Shown here piece after piece: positions 23,546 to 34,087 of a stretch of 64,000 bases of DNA (its first letter is position 1; each line of letters starts with the position of its first letter). The translations under genes and the position numbers were made by a program. The notes under the pieces were generated by a model. It was not told where the DNA came from, did not search any database, and saw only the letters and a list, made by a program, of their open reading frames with translations. The DNA comes from Margaritispora aquatica (taxonomy: Eukaryota; Ascomycota; Leotiomycetes; Helotiales; Discinellaceae), in assembly GCA_007644065.1 (NCBI GenBank), contig VJWN01000013.1, positions 1,302,001 to 1,366,000 of the forward strand, written 5' to 3'.

Positions 23546-25337
23546 ATGATGAATTCACAAGAGTATCCGAGCTCAATCAGTTTTCATTTGTTTGTAGCAC
23601 CTTCCTCAACATTGAGCATCCATGCTACTCCAGTTCAAGAGCAAGCCGCGCTCATAACACCACCTCCGGAGCTTCGTCTTCGAAATGCAGCTCCAGAGCC
23701 TCAAAATGGTGTGGATGACTGTGCACAAGCCTCGCGAAGTGCCTCTCAGGCCATTCAACAAGCAACACAGCAAGCAAGTCAGTCTATCCAGCAAGCTCAA
23801 CAATCTGCTTCACAAGCGATTCAACAGGCAACTCAGCAGGCTAGTCAGTCAATACAACAGGCCCAGCAATCAGCTAGTCAAGGCATCCAACAGTTCTCGA
23901 ATCAAGCATCACAGTCTATTGCAGCAGCATCGCGAAGTGTTTCTAGTGCTGTATCGTCAGCAAGTTCAGCTATTGCAAGTGTTCAATCATCGGCAGAGCA
24001 AGCAATATCGCGAGCCAATGGCTCAATGTCCAGTGCTCAGGCTAGTGCATCGAGCGCAGAGGTAAGTGCCCGCATGATGATATTGTCTATAGCTTCTTCT
24101 AACCAAGACCCCTTAGTCAGTTCTTCGAGCTGCTGTGGCAGCAGCAACAGGTCAGATATTTAGGGAACTTTGCTATGATTAACTGCTGATATTGCGTAGG
24201 ATCTGCAGCTGCGGCAGGGTCGTCGTTTTTATCTGCAGCTGCAAAAGCAACGCAAGCTCAAGCTTCCATCTCGTCAATCGGGGTAAGTCTCTCATTTCTG
24301 CTTGAAACTGGCGCTGATTACCCTTACAGGCCGCTGCAAATTCTCAAATAGCACAAGCAAGTAATCAAGCAAATATTTCACAGACCGTGGCTATCACTGC
24401 CACGCAGGCAGCACTTGCAATCGTTGGCTCAATCATTGCCTCAACACTAATCACAATTCTCATATACTTTTTCGTCATTCGCCACAAGCAGCTTGCGAGG
24501 CGACGTTCTCTAAAACAAAGATCTACGGAGTACCCTGAAGAACCAAAATTTCCTGACCCTGATCAAGTCTCTCCGACACTGGCAGGCTCACAAGTCAACT
24601 TGGGCGTTGATAAAGAAACGGGCCGCAAGAATTCCATTGCCTCTCCTTCCTCGCCAAACGAGTCGTTTCAAATTCCTCGAGCCTCCATCGTGAAGACAAC
24701 AACTGTCCCGTGGAATCCTTTGAAGCCACCCAAACCGCCTGCGATCAAATCATGGCTCACACTTCAGCAGAGTGTCTCGCCTTTTGGTCCAATCAGCCTC
24801 CCAAATGTGGCTACTCCAGCTCCGCTTGGTGGCCAGCTCAAATCACCACTTCAAAGCACGTATCCAAGTCAAGCAAGAGTTTCCCAACAATCTGTCAGGT
24901 CGAATACGGTCAACTCGATACCGTTCGAGCCAAGGATCCTCAATATAAAAAAACAGCCCTCAGTTGCTAGCAGAGTTGCTGTTAGAGCAGCTCGGCCAAC
25001 CATTGCGGTCATTGCGCCGAAGGGAGAAACGGTTTCTACACAATCCAAAATGGCACGAGATCGACAAAGCAAAGCGAGTGTTTGGACGGATGAGAGTGTT
25101 CAGGAAGAATCAGCGCCTGTGCCACCACTTTCGCCAAAGTCAAGGACTAGAGGTCAGCCACCTGTGAGCTTAGCGAGAGCTTATGGGATGAGGCTGCCGG
25201 AGCCAGTGGAAAATGTCAGGAACACAGCAGAATGGCTTGCTTCTCCTTCACGATTCGTGGACATTGAAGACAGGAGCAATAGGACACCGGTTGGCTTGCC
25301 AGATAATATTGGCGGTACCATTGGGAAAGCGAAGTGA
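23546..25337 (+). CDS. Single-pass membrane protein with 11-residue Gln/Ser/Ala repeats (546 aa, 4 exons)
   Basis: Exons are 23546-24061, 24117-24150, 24200-24282 and 24330-25337. All introns are GT..AG (55, 49 and 47 nt) and phases close. Residues 65-130 form six consecutive 11-residue units such as SASQAIQQATQ and QASQSIQQAQQ. This is followed by a Ser/Ala-rich stretch to about residue 225, one strong membrane helix (about 236-261), a basic stop-transfer RHKQLARRR, and a roughly 280-residue Ser/Pro-rich tail. The N-terminus has only a weak signal-like stretch, so an upstream exon cannot be excluded. The layout (low-complexity ectodomain, one helix, disordered tail) recalls fungal wall-stress sensors, but no WSC or other known domain is present. 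Function unknown. Confidence 0.75.
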
Positions 25338-26346
25338 GGTCGTGGCTAATAATAGGGTGTTGTGCACATTGCGGATTTGTCTTGAGCGATGGCGTCTTAT
25401 ACCTAGATTGAGCGATTCTTCTTCCGGTGTGGACATAGTGTGTTGTATATAATTGATATTACTCGACCTTGACGGAGAGCTGGACATTTTATTTAATGAT
25501 AGAACCGCATAGTAATCCTATATATTGCAATGCGATCCAAGCCCGCCTACTATATTCAACTGTGCGAAATTTGGCCAGAAAATTATCATATAGACATGGT
25601 GTGGCTACATTGTTTCGACACCGTGAGCCTGTCGACCCTAATCACAGGATTATATCATCTAAGCGCCTTAAAGATTTGCAATCCCTTTGTCACAGTGACA
25701 AAGAATCAATGACCCAGACACAGCAAGGGCCCCACCCTGCACAGTGGCGTCCTTCAAATCAAGCCACCCGTTACAGTGTCGCACAACACATAAGCGAGAC
25801 GCCCCTGATTTCCAACAGGATGTTCCGGATTCCGAATGTGGGCTGACGAGCACGAGGGGAGAAAAGGGAAGGGAGATCATACGTAAAATTTCCAAAGAGG
25901 AGGTTTGGTGGAGATAAGTATGTAAATGGTGGAAAATATCATTGTGTGTGTTAGATTAGTTAGATTAGGAACTGGAAAAAATAACTATGAGATGATGGCT
26001 GTTGTTGGCGTTTCCTTTTTGGAGGATAAGGAGAGAGATGAACGACAACAATATTATTAATAAGCAGGAAATTGAACGTGTATAGTTGAAAAAAGCTGCT
26101 ATGTTTAGCTATCGGTGAGGCGGAAAGAAAGTGGATTTCGGAATTTTAGGTCGAAGATAGGAGTTTCTGAGCTCTGAAGATTTGATAGTGGTAAGTTCTC
26201 AGTGTGTAATATGCTCAGATACCCTGCTTGGTGTATGGATAGAGCTGCTTGGACTATATACACACCGATCGACAGGTCTTCTCTCAAATCTCAGCCTATA
26301 TCAAGTACGACATTCAAATCACACATCGCTCACTAAATGTACCACA
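25338..26346. other. Intergenic between convergent genes
   Basis: About 1 kb holding the 3' flanks of the repeat membrane protein (plus) and the MFS gene (minus). No supported gene. Confidence 0.55.
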
Positions 26347-27924
26347 TCAACTCTGCTTCTGCTTGATGCTCTTCCACTCCATTGACGCACTCCCTACCAT
26401 CGTCACACAAGCCAGAGCAACAGCCAGATACCAAGTCTGCGCCAGACTCCTATCAAAACCCACCAACACACCCTCTAGATTATCCGGTCCAATCAAAGAC
26501 CTGATATCACTAAATCCCATCGCCTTGACATTCGTTCCGTTCAAACTCGGCACCAATTCTTGCAAATTATCCGACAAGCGATTCTGGAAAATACTCTGCG
26601 CAGCCGAGACGAACACCGCGGGACCAAACTGTTCCGCGAACAAGATGATGGAGAGCCCGATGCTGGCATCTGCTTTTGGGAGAGCCATTTGCACGGCTGA
26701 TTGAGGCGAGAGGAAGCCAATTCCGCCTGCGAAGCCGTAGAAGCCTGTCCAGACTAAGACGGTGGCGAGAGCAGTGTGGGTTGTGACAGTTGTCATGAGG
26801 CCCGCAAAGATGGGCATGAGGACCGAGCCAACAAACATGAAGGGTGTGTAGTACCCGATGACTGAGACACCCACTGATTGCAGGATCACGCCAAATAGAT
26901 CGCCTACTACGAAGGGGAAAATGAAGTATCCGCTTCGAGAGGCGCTGTAGCCTCGGACGGATTGGTAGTAAGTAGGCAGATAGTATTGAATTACCATTGA
27001 GGCTGAGTTGCAGCATAGGGTGTAGACGAAGCCAGCCATGACGGAGCGATTGCAGAGAATCCGAGGAGGAAGAGCTGCTGCGTCGCCTTTGCGATATTGA
27101 TCTACTGCAAAGAGACCAAGGAGGATTCCAAATGTGCAAAAAAGGCCGACGACTGTAGGTGAGTTCCATGTGTATTTGGTCCCAGCCCAGCTAAGAGCGA
27201 TGAACAAGCATGTTAGAGACGGAACGAACAGGATGTTTCCAACGAGATCCAGCTCAGCAAGTCGTTGAGACCATGTGAGATTCCTTCGTTCCTGGACTCT
27301 CACATCTGCCATGCAGAAGAATATCCCAAGTAGTGTCACGAACCCAATAGGAAGACTAATCCAAAAACACCACCTCCAGCTCAAACGATCGATAATCACA
27401 CCTCCCAGCATAGGCGAGGCGATAGCAGATACCCCACCCACACAGCCTACAAGGCCCGTATACAGAGGGCGTTTCCGCATCGGTATACAAACCACCAGAA
27501 GCGTGAAGCATCCGGCCATGATGCCTGCGTTCGCGAACCCACACACAGCTCTCCCGAGAACGAACAACGCACTCGTGGATGCAGAAGCGCATATTGCTGA
27601 GCCAGCCATGAAGATCGCGACGCTGAGGAGGAATATTTTCTTGATTGAGAAGAGCTTATACAGCTTGCCAAACATGAATTGAAAACTGCATGCCATGAGA
27701 CGGTATGCGGCCGAGTACCAGCCTACGTCGCGGACGGTGTGAAAGTGATCTGTGAGTGATGGCACTGCGACTGAGACGATGGACCCGTCCATGTTTGTCA
27801 AGACCGCGACGAGGGCTGAGGAGGATACAGAAGACTTGGAATCGAAAGAGCCATGCTTATTGTGACGGCTGTGGCTGTTGCGACACCTCTGCTCGTAAGC
27901 TATTTTCTCGTCGTAGCTATCCAT
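26347..27924 (-). CDS. MFS drug:H+ antiporter, DHA2-like (525 aa)
   Basis: Single exon. It carries family landmarks: an acidic residue in helix 1 with the MDGSIVSVAVP pattern, a loop 2-3 motif A relic (GKLYKLFSIKK), motif C in helix 5 (GGVSAIASPMLGG followed by WRWCFWISLPIG), and the large C-terminal loop before the last helix. The length and about 14 hydrophobic segments fit DHA2 multidrug or toxin-efflux pumps of the plasma membrane. Helix 1 looks short: only about eight apolar residues precede the Asp, where relatives have 12 or more. It is followed upstream on the same strand by a Zn2Cys6 regulator gene, suggesting but not proving linked control. The substrate cannot be deduced. Confidence 0.9.
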   Translation of the reverse strand: MDSYDEKIAYEQRCRNSHSRHNKHGSFDSKSSVSSSALVAVLTNMDGSIVSVAVPSLTDHFHTVRDVGWYSAAYRLMACSFQFMFGKLYKLFSIKKIFLLSVAIFMAGSAICASASTSALFVLGRAVCGFANAGIMAGCFTLLVVCIPMRKRPLYTGLVGCVGGVSAIASPMLGGVIIDRLSWRWCFWISLPIGFVTLLGIFFCMADVRVQERRNLTWSQRLAELDLVGNILFVPSLTCLFIALSWAGTKYTWNSPTVVGLFCTFGILLGLFAVDQYRKGDAAALPPRILCNRSVMAGFVYTLCCNSASMVIQYYLPTYYQSVRGYSASRSGYFIFPFVVGDLFGVILQSVGVSVIGYYTPFMFVGSVLMPIFAGLMTTVTTHTALATVLVWTGFYGFAGGIGFLSPQSAVQMALPKADASIGLSIILFAEQFGPAVFVSAAQSIFQNRLSDNLQELVPSLNGTNVKAMGFSDIRSLIGPDNLEGVLVGFDRSLAQTWYLAVALACVTMVGSASMEWKSIKQKQS

Positions 27925-29237
27925 GTTGGTGGTGACTTTATGGTAGCCAGGTAGCGGGATGTGTAGGATAGCGAGCCACGATGGTCGTGATCCTCAATTG
28001 GAGGTCAATCCTCTTATGTATCCCCATCCTATAGCTGTCGCTGGGCATTGGAGGCATAGTTTGGATAGGGTCAACCTTAAATTGACAGGAATAGCAGCTT
28101 ATGGTTGGAATTGTTGCTGCGGTAAGGCGTAGGATTTCATGCTTCATGCTGTGGTAAGGTTAGTCAGGCACAGCCTTGCATTCAGCGTCAATCGCGGGGC
28201 TGAGGCTTGAGGAAAGCCTTCGCTAAGGAGTTCGCCAAAGATATCTCAACCCCTTTCTTCACTTCACTGGATTTTGAGTTATTTATCTCTATTTCTAATC
28301 TTTGTTGACTCGATATATTCTGAAGACTAGTTGTAACCTTTCGGTAGGTCATGAATTCGAAATGACTGAGCTGTAGGGCATTCCCCTTCCGCCCCTTCTC
28401 TTAGAAACATGCGTCTCCGAATTTCATTATGTTGACGTTTGTCTCAGCGACTACTATCTCCTTTCGTATTTAGTCGAGCATACTTTGGCCTTTGCACGCT
28501 GATCAAGAAATGTAATATGAGTTCTGCTGTCCTATGTATTGATTCCTCGGATGACGGAGGGAATTTGCAGACAAAGGATATATGTGACTAGACACGACTG
28601 AGACAAAGTTCGTTCTTGACGACTCCAAACACAAGACCTAGACTATTATTGTAGTAATAGAGAAATATGTTGCATTAGTTCGTGTCTATAATATGCTGAA
28701 GTGCTTTTGTGCATACTAATTCAATGTGGCAAAAAGGTTCAAATGTTTCGACATATTCCACTCTTCAGTCGCGATGGCTCTGTCTGACAGTAGCAGCTTC
28801 TTTAGGATCTCCTAGCTCCCTTCACTGCCTGATCATATCACCTACATATTTTGTCGAACATGAGTTCTCCTGAATCCGACTAAAACCTTTGCTTCTCACA
28901 GACATCTTATAATATTTAATGAACAGTACCTTCTTCAATCCACTCTCAAAAACCAACACAATGAATGACTACTTAAATTTCGGACTACAGACTTGGATCA
29001 CTTCATGATTCGAGGTTGTTCAACACCGTCAAGTGAGTCGAGCCTTTGTGATAAACTGCTTCTGTCATCTGTTTGAAATCTACACCAGAGTTCTTGACCA
29101 GTCGACGGGTAGTGATACATCAATTTGCTTGCCCAAATAAGAACGCTCAATTCTTGACCTACCCAATGGTACTGAGAGGCATCTGTTCTTATGTAGCTGA
29201 GCTTCTTGTCCTTGAAGGAATGCGCAAGTCCAAAATC
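27925..29237. other. Intergenic upstream of the MFS gene
   Basis: About 1.3 kb, AT-rich between 28200 and 29000, containing the MFS promoter and the 3' flank of the Zn2Cys6 gene. No gene supported. Confidence 0.55.
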
Positions 29238-30637
29238 TCACATTGGATACCCGCACTTACTAGCCGGAAACCACAACAACTCTCGCACAACTGGATCGTC
29301 AATTGAATTCAATTGCACACAAAGCCTCTTACAAACCACGTTCGCAGAATCCTCAATCCACCACTGCTTTAAGATACTCAACAATGCACTCCAGTAGCAT
29401 AAGATGAGCATAGCTCCCACATCCCGCCTCTCCAACAACTGCAGGAATGAAGCAGGCAGCTGGCCCACAAACGCCATAAACATACAAATCGATTCGTAAC
29501 CCATGCCGCAACGCATCAACTTGCAGAGTCGCCCCAATGGTTCCTCGTAAGCTACTCTATATGTTTCAGCATCATAGTGTGTGTCGAAAAATCCGTGTAA
29601 AGCGACAGAAGTGTGGAACGCCCATGGATCACTGTCACTGGGTTTGGTGTGCTGGCATGCGATATCATTGAGAACTCCTGATTCACCCTGCAACTCTCGC
29701 CATATGCTGCGCTGGAGGTGAGCGTATATGTCTTTTACCCCCCATAAGACGGACACACCGCGCATGGCTCGCAGCCAGGTGAAAGCATCCGCGGCGTCGT
29801 CTGATCGTGCGTTTGAGAATGCTAGCATGGAGTGGAAGTGGGAAGACGCGATGATGGAAGTCGCATTCGTGGTGTTCAGTCCCAATTGAAGTTCCTTGGA
29901 GTAAGAAGTCAACGAGGAGGCGTAATGCCGCGAGAAAGCTAGCCGATACACCTCTCCCTTGGGTCTGAGGAACGCTAAGTGACTTGCTGAGAAAGCTAGG
30001 ATAGCATGCATTAAGTATGGAGCATTCTTACAAATGCGAAGGCCGTTTTGCTGAATTATGCGCTGAAATAGAGGTGAGCCTATCCATAGAGTAGTGGTAT
30101 GCACGAAATGGTTGAGTAGATCTAGTGTGTCGCCTGGTCCGGTGGAGCTCATTTGCCGACACGCAATGCCTGCATCTTCGAGAAATACCATGAGTGGATC
30201 GTCATATATTTTTGCATCCTGTGGGGAAGAAGAGATAACTGGGCATTGTATATCATGCTTGCCTGAAGTCGTCCACTCGCAACGGACTGAGCCGAGTAGT
30301 CTGTTTAGGCACTGGCCACAGCTGGGCCGGGTCTCATCGCACTATTCTCTGCATTAGATGGCTACCCTTATCTTTCAAATCAACTTACTTTAATTTTGCG
30401 CCTCCGACAGTTTTGGCATCCTTTTCTGGACTTGGTGTGTGGTTTCCGTGAACGAAAGCCAGGAGTGCTATTTTGATTCGTAGGACCTGCGATAGGTCCA
30501 ACATTATGATTGTTCTCATTTATGTTTACCCAAGATGATGGTCCAATGATGGCTGGGCAACAGGATATTTTTATTTGAGGATCCATCACTGGTAATACAC
30601 TATGATAGACTTGTATATATTGACACAGAGTACTCAA
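29238..30637 (-). CDS. Zn2Cys6 transcription factor (450 aa, 2 exons)
   Basis: Exons on the minus strand are 30637-30389 and 30341-29238. The 48-nt intron (GTAAGT..AATAG, phase 0) interrupts the zinc cluster exactly before its third cysteine; splicing gives C74-x2-C77-x6-C84-x6-C91-x2-C94-x9-C104. The last spacing is nine residues, longer than the usual 6-8. The remaining part resembles the fungal-specific middle region (helical, with PYLMHAILAFSASHLAFL, a hallmark of this class). Such proteins bind CGG-type half-sites and often control the neighbouring pathway; here the neighbours are an MFS pump downstream and an NmrA-like enzyme divergently upstream. The first Met is the earliest in frame; M18 is an alternative. 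Confidence 0.88.
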
Positions 30638-31146
30638 GTGTGTAATGCGATTATGAAGCCAGTACTGGGCCGGTATACTGACCCCAATTTCAGAGAGGTA
30701 TTGAAACCGGGAGCTATTTTAGCCACAGCATGTATGCGTTGATAACTTAGCTAGGCACCGGAAACAAAATATTTCGCCGATATTTCGAGTTTTAGAATTT
30801 GGTCTCCATTATCAATCAATGACGACAAAGTGCACCGTCCTTAGACCGTGCATTCTCATGCCCTGGAGCTAGTCCAAAAGCGGAGCGTACTCGCTTCTCA
30901 ACCGCCTTCCACCCAATGATATCCACGGTGCTCTCTCAATTTCCCCACTGTGAACTATGCCACATCGAGAGCGTACTCGCCTAAGATATGTCTATCATTC
31001 TGATGATCAGCTCACCTGGCTCATGAATTTCTAAGCTGTGAACAGTTCTTCTTCCTATAAAGTCACAGGCGCTGGAAAGCTGAAGCAAGCTATCCAAAGT
31101 CCACTCTTCATTGTCTGGTGAATTTCCTCTAATAATTATACTCAAT
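30638..31146. promoter_or_regulatory. Divergent intergenic region between Zn2Cys6 and NmrA-like genes
   Basis: About 0.5 kb separates the two divergent start codons, so it must hold both promoters and is the natural place for shared binding sites. No element was assigned with confidence. Confidence 0.45.
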
Positions 31147-32079
31147 ATGTCAACTCCAAATACATTCATCGCCGTTGCAGGCGCAGCAGGCAACCTTGGC
31201 TCTCTCATCGCCCTCAACCTGCGCAAGCAAAACATAGCAGTCAAAGCCCTCGTCCGCCCCGGTACTATAGCATCACGCACCTCAGCTCTCCGCAGCGCAG
31301 GCGTCACAATTACGGAAGTAGACATGAGCGACGTGACAGCCTTGACACAAGCTCTCACCGGCGCAACCACCATCGTTTCCGCACTCCAAGGCCTCAGAGA
31401 CGTCATCATCGGAGTGCAAAGCAATCTCCTCACCGCTGCAATTGACGCAAAAGTGCAGCGCTTCATACCGTCTGATTTCTCGCTTGATTTCACAAAGTGC
31501 GAACCAGGCTCGAACCGAAATCTGGATCTCAGAAGGGATTTCCATAAAGTGCTAGATGCATCGGGCATGAAGTGGACGGGAATCCTGAATGGCGGGTTCA
31601 TGGAATTGCTGACTGCTGGTCAGATTCCACTGATCAACGAGAGGTGGCATCGCGTCATGTACTTCGGAAGTGCCGACCAGAAATTGGACTTCACCACCAT
31701 CCCTGACACAGCGGCATACACGGCTGCTGTAGCAGCAGACCCAAGGCCAACACCGCGTCTGCTTCGTATTGCTGGAGATTCTTTCAGCTCAAAGGAGTTG
31801 GCTGCCACTGTGACACGTGTGCGTGGAGAGACGTACACGCCTATGTGGAATGGAAGTGTCGGATTCGTGCGTGTGATGATTTCAGTCTTGAAGTTCTTTA
31901 TTGGTGGTGTGGAAGATAAGGTGTTTCCTCCCTGGCAGGGAATGCAGTACTTGGAGAATATGGTTTCGGGGAAGGGGAAGCTGGATCCGTTGGATAATGA
32001 TAGGTATCCCGAGTTGGTTTGGACGACGGCCGAGAAGGCTTTGACAAAAGCGGATGCTGAGAAGTCGAAGACAAAGTAG
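31147..32079 (+). CDS. NmrA-like / isoflavone reductase family NAD(P)-binding protein (310 aa)
   Basis: Single exon; the ATG at 31147 is preferred over 31111 because it sits just before the first beta-strand. The Rossmann dinucleotide motif G12-x2-G15-x2-G18 (GAAGNLG) is followed at the end of strand 2 by ALVRPGT, an Arg position that favours NADPH. RFIPSDFSLDF is typical of the isoflavone-reductase-like and NmrA group. The length (about 310) is normal. Members are either reductases of aromatic or specialised metabolites or redox-sensing regulators. The substrate is not predictable. It is divergent from the Zn2Cys6 gene, which may control it. Confidence 0.88.
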   Translation: MSTPNTFIAVAGAAGNLGSLIALNLRKQNIAVKALVRPGTIASRTSALRSAGVTITEVDMSDVTALTQALTGATTIVSALQGLRDVIIGVQSNLLTAAIDAKVQRFIPSDFSLDFTKCEPGSNRNLDLRRDFHKVLDASGMKWTGILNGGFMELLTAGQIPLINERWHRVMYFGSADQKLDFTTIPDTAAYTAAVAADPRPTPRLLRIAGDSFSSKELAATVTRVRGETYTPMWNGSVGFVRVMISVLKFFIGGVEDKVFPPWQGMQYLENMVSGKGKLDPLDNDRYPELVWTTAEKALTKADAEKSKTK

Positions 32080-32491
32080 TGGAAGAGTTATACTCTAGAC
32101 CATTAGGCTTCATGTGTTGTGAAATGGCGCGAGATAGTTACCTGATTGTAGGTTATTCTAATAGACCAATGATGGAATTTTTGTTGTTAAGGAGTCCAAG
32201 CCTGTTTAGCTGAGAGTGTCTTATTGGAAGGGCGATTGGAAGATATAATTCGATAAATAGGAAACAACTAGCATTTTCTGTAACGAAGTCTGCTTTGTGA
32301 CTTAGAATTTTATTAGACTAACAGATGAGACCAAGTATAGGAAACAAAAATTGAAAGTATTAGGGAAAAATGAATCTGATCATGTTTTGATTTCACCGTA
32401 AAATATTAATATCGAAAGCCAGCTGCACCTTACATTTCCCATCGAATCATAATCAACCAGAACTAAATATCTTATAAATGTTCCGTCCACC
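32080..32491. other. Intergenic between convergent genes
   Basis: The 3' flanks of the NmrA-like gene and ATG17, AT-rich, no gene seen. Confidence 0.6.
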
Positions 32492-34087
32492 TCACCTATC
32501 TGCTTTCTGTCTCTCTCGACTTCTCCGCTCAGCGTTGTCAACGACGGACTTACCAAGCTCAGGGATTGAACTCTCTGTCTTCTCTAGTCCACCGAGTGGG
32601 GCAAATTCATACTTACGTGGGGCGACGTTAATGTTTGCCCATAGATCCACAGGTAGGTACTCGCCAACATCAAGTCGGAAGCCCTCACGCTCTTGCAGAT
32701 CTTGCTCGTGCACCTTGTCAACCTGTTCCATCGCCTTTCGCATTATGCTCTTCACTTTATCTTCGCTTGCCTTCCTTCTGTGCACCTCAATGAGCAGTCC
32801 ATCGTATGAGCCTTGATAATTCTCGTAGAAGGTACGCATAGATTCCAGGTCATTGAGCTGATGTTGAATGTTGAGCTTTATGTCTTCCCAACGAGCACGG
32901 AAATTTTGACTTGCAATAATGTAACTGGGGAGACGATTGCTGACTCCATCCAAAATAAGATAAGCGTTTGTTGTTTCAATATGCGTGTTGTTGAGACTCG
33001 TCACGTAATCTATGATAGCCTCGTGCTTTACCTCCATTTCGTTCAAATAATCTCCAAGTTCCATAACTACGTCATCGACCTGACTGGCATCTTCCTCGAG
33101 CACTCTGAGCATCTCTATTCTCTCTTCTTCCGAAACAGGCTCCCCAATTGTCGAATCGTTCTCAGTTGCCATTACTCCAGAGACTGAGACATGCTCAGCG
33201 TCTGCTGGTTGAGAGTTTGCAGCTTTCCGGACAGCTGCATAACCTCCTTCCGTATGCCGTATTGCGTTTACACAAAGATCGAAATGGTTAACTAAAGATT
33301 CAAGGAGGGTTGCCATCCCTTGTGCGTTTGTTTCGAGCGAGTGAAGGTGTTCTGGTATTGGAGAGGAGTTGTCATCGTCTGTCCTTGACGTGGTTGGGGA
33401 GGATTTCATGGCAGACTTGAGAGCTCGAAGATCATCGTCGTAGGACAGAATTGATGTATCAAACTTTGTCTGAGCTTCCTGCGGGATTGTTAGGTGCTGC
33501 TTCCTGCTTGACAGACTTACCGTACGTTTGCTTCTCGGATTGACTCTTTTAATACATCCCGCATTGTCTCTACACTATCCTGGTCTACGAAATCAAGAAG
33601 ATTTCTGGGACTCTCGTCCTTTGGTCGGAAAGCAGCCTCTACCATGGTTGTTCTCAAAATGTCCATTGTCGACTCTAACCTGGCATTGGCCGCATCCAAA
33701 GTCTTGATTACACTCTACATCTCATTAGCATAGTCTTTATAGCATGCTAGCAAAATAACATGCCTTGAATTCCCTCTGCCCTTCTTTATACACCCCTTCT
33801 ATCCCATCCCGCACCTTCCTCAACACCTTGACTTGCTCTGCAATTCCACTTCGCAGAAATTCGGTTCGGGCGTGTAAAACCACGCTCTCCTCCAAAGCTC
33901 CCCGCGCGGATGTCACAATCTCGTTGCCGCGCCAAACCGTGCTGATTGAAGAGAGAGATCGCTTTGCAGCAAGTAAATGGGATACGAGGGTTTCGATTGA
34001 CGGGTCTTGATGTGACAAGGAATGGGCCTGGGAATTGGAGGGTGACAATGAAGCCTGGCTTCGATTGAGGGGAGGTGAAGACGACAT
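32492..34087 (-). CDS. ATG17: Autophagy scaffold protein Atg17 (499 aa, 3 exons)
   Basis: Exons on the minus strand are 34087-33764, 33714-33526 and 33478-32492. The N-terminal stretch LLAAKRSLSSISTVWRGNEIVTSAR and the following helical pattern (DAANARLESTMDILR, then SIREANEAQ and YDDDLRALK) match Atg17 of filamentous fungi. The whole protein is predicted helical or coiled coil, as expected for the crescent-shaped scaffold that, with Atg29, Atg31, Atg13 and Atg1, starts phagophore assembly. Intron 1 begins GC (AAG|GCATGT..GATGTAG); no GT donor in phase gives the conserved EFK-SVIKTLDAA join. Intron 2 uses GTACGG; the nearby GTAAGT would break the frame. Length is normal for the family. Confidence 0.9.

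Noticed and set aside
29238..32079. A full secondary-metabolite gene cluster
   Set aside because: No polyketide synthase, nonribosomal peptide synthetase, terpene synthase or P450 occurs nearby; only a pump, regulator and reductase-like gene are present.
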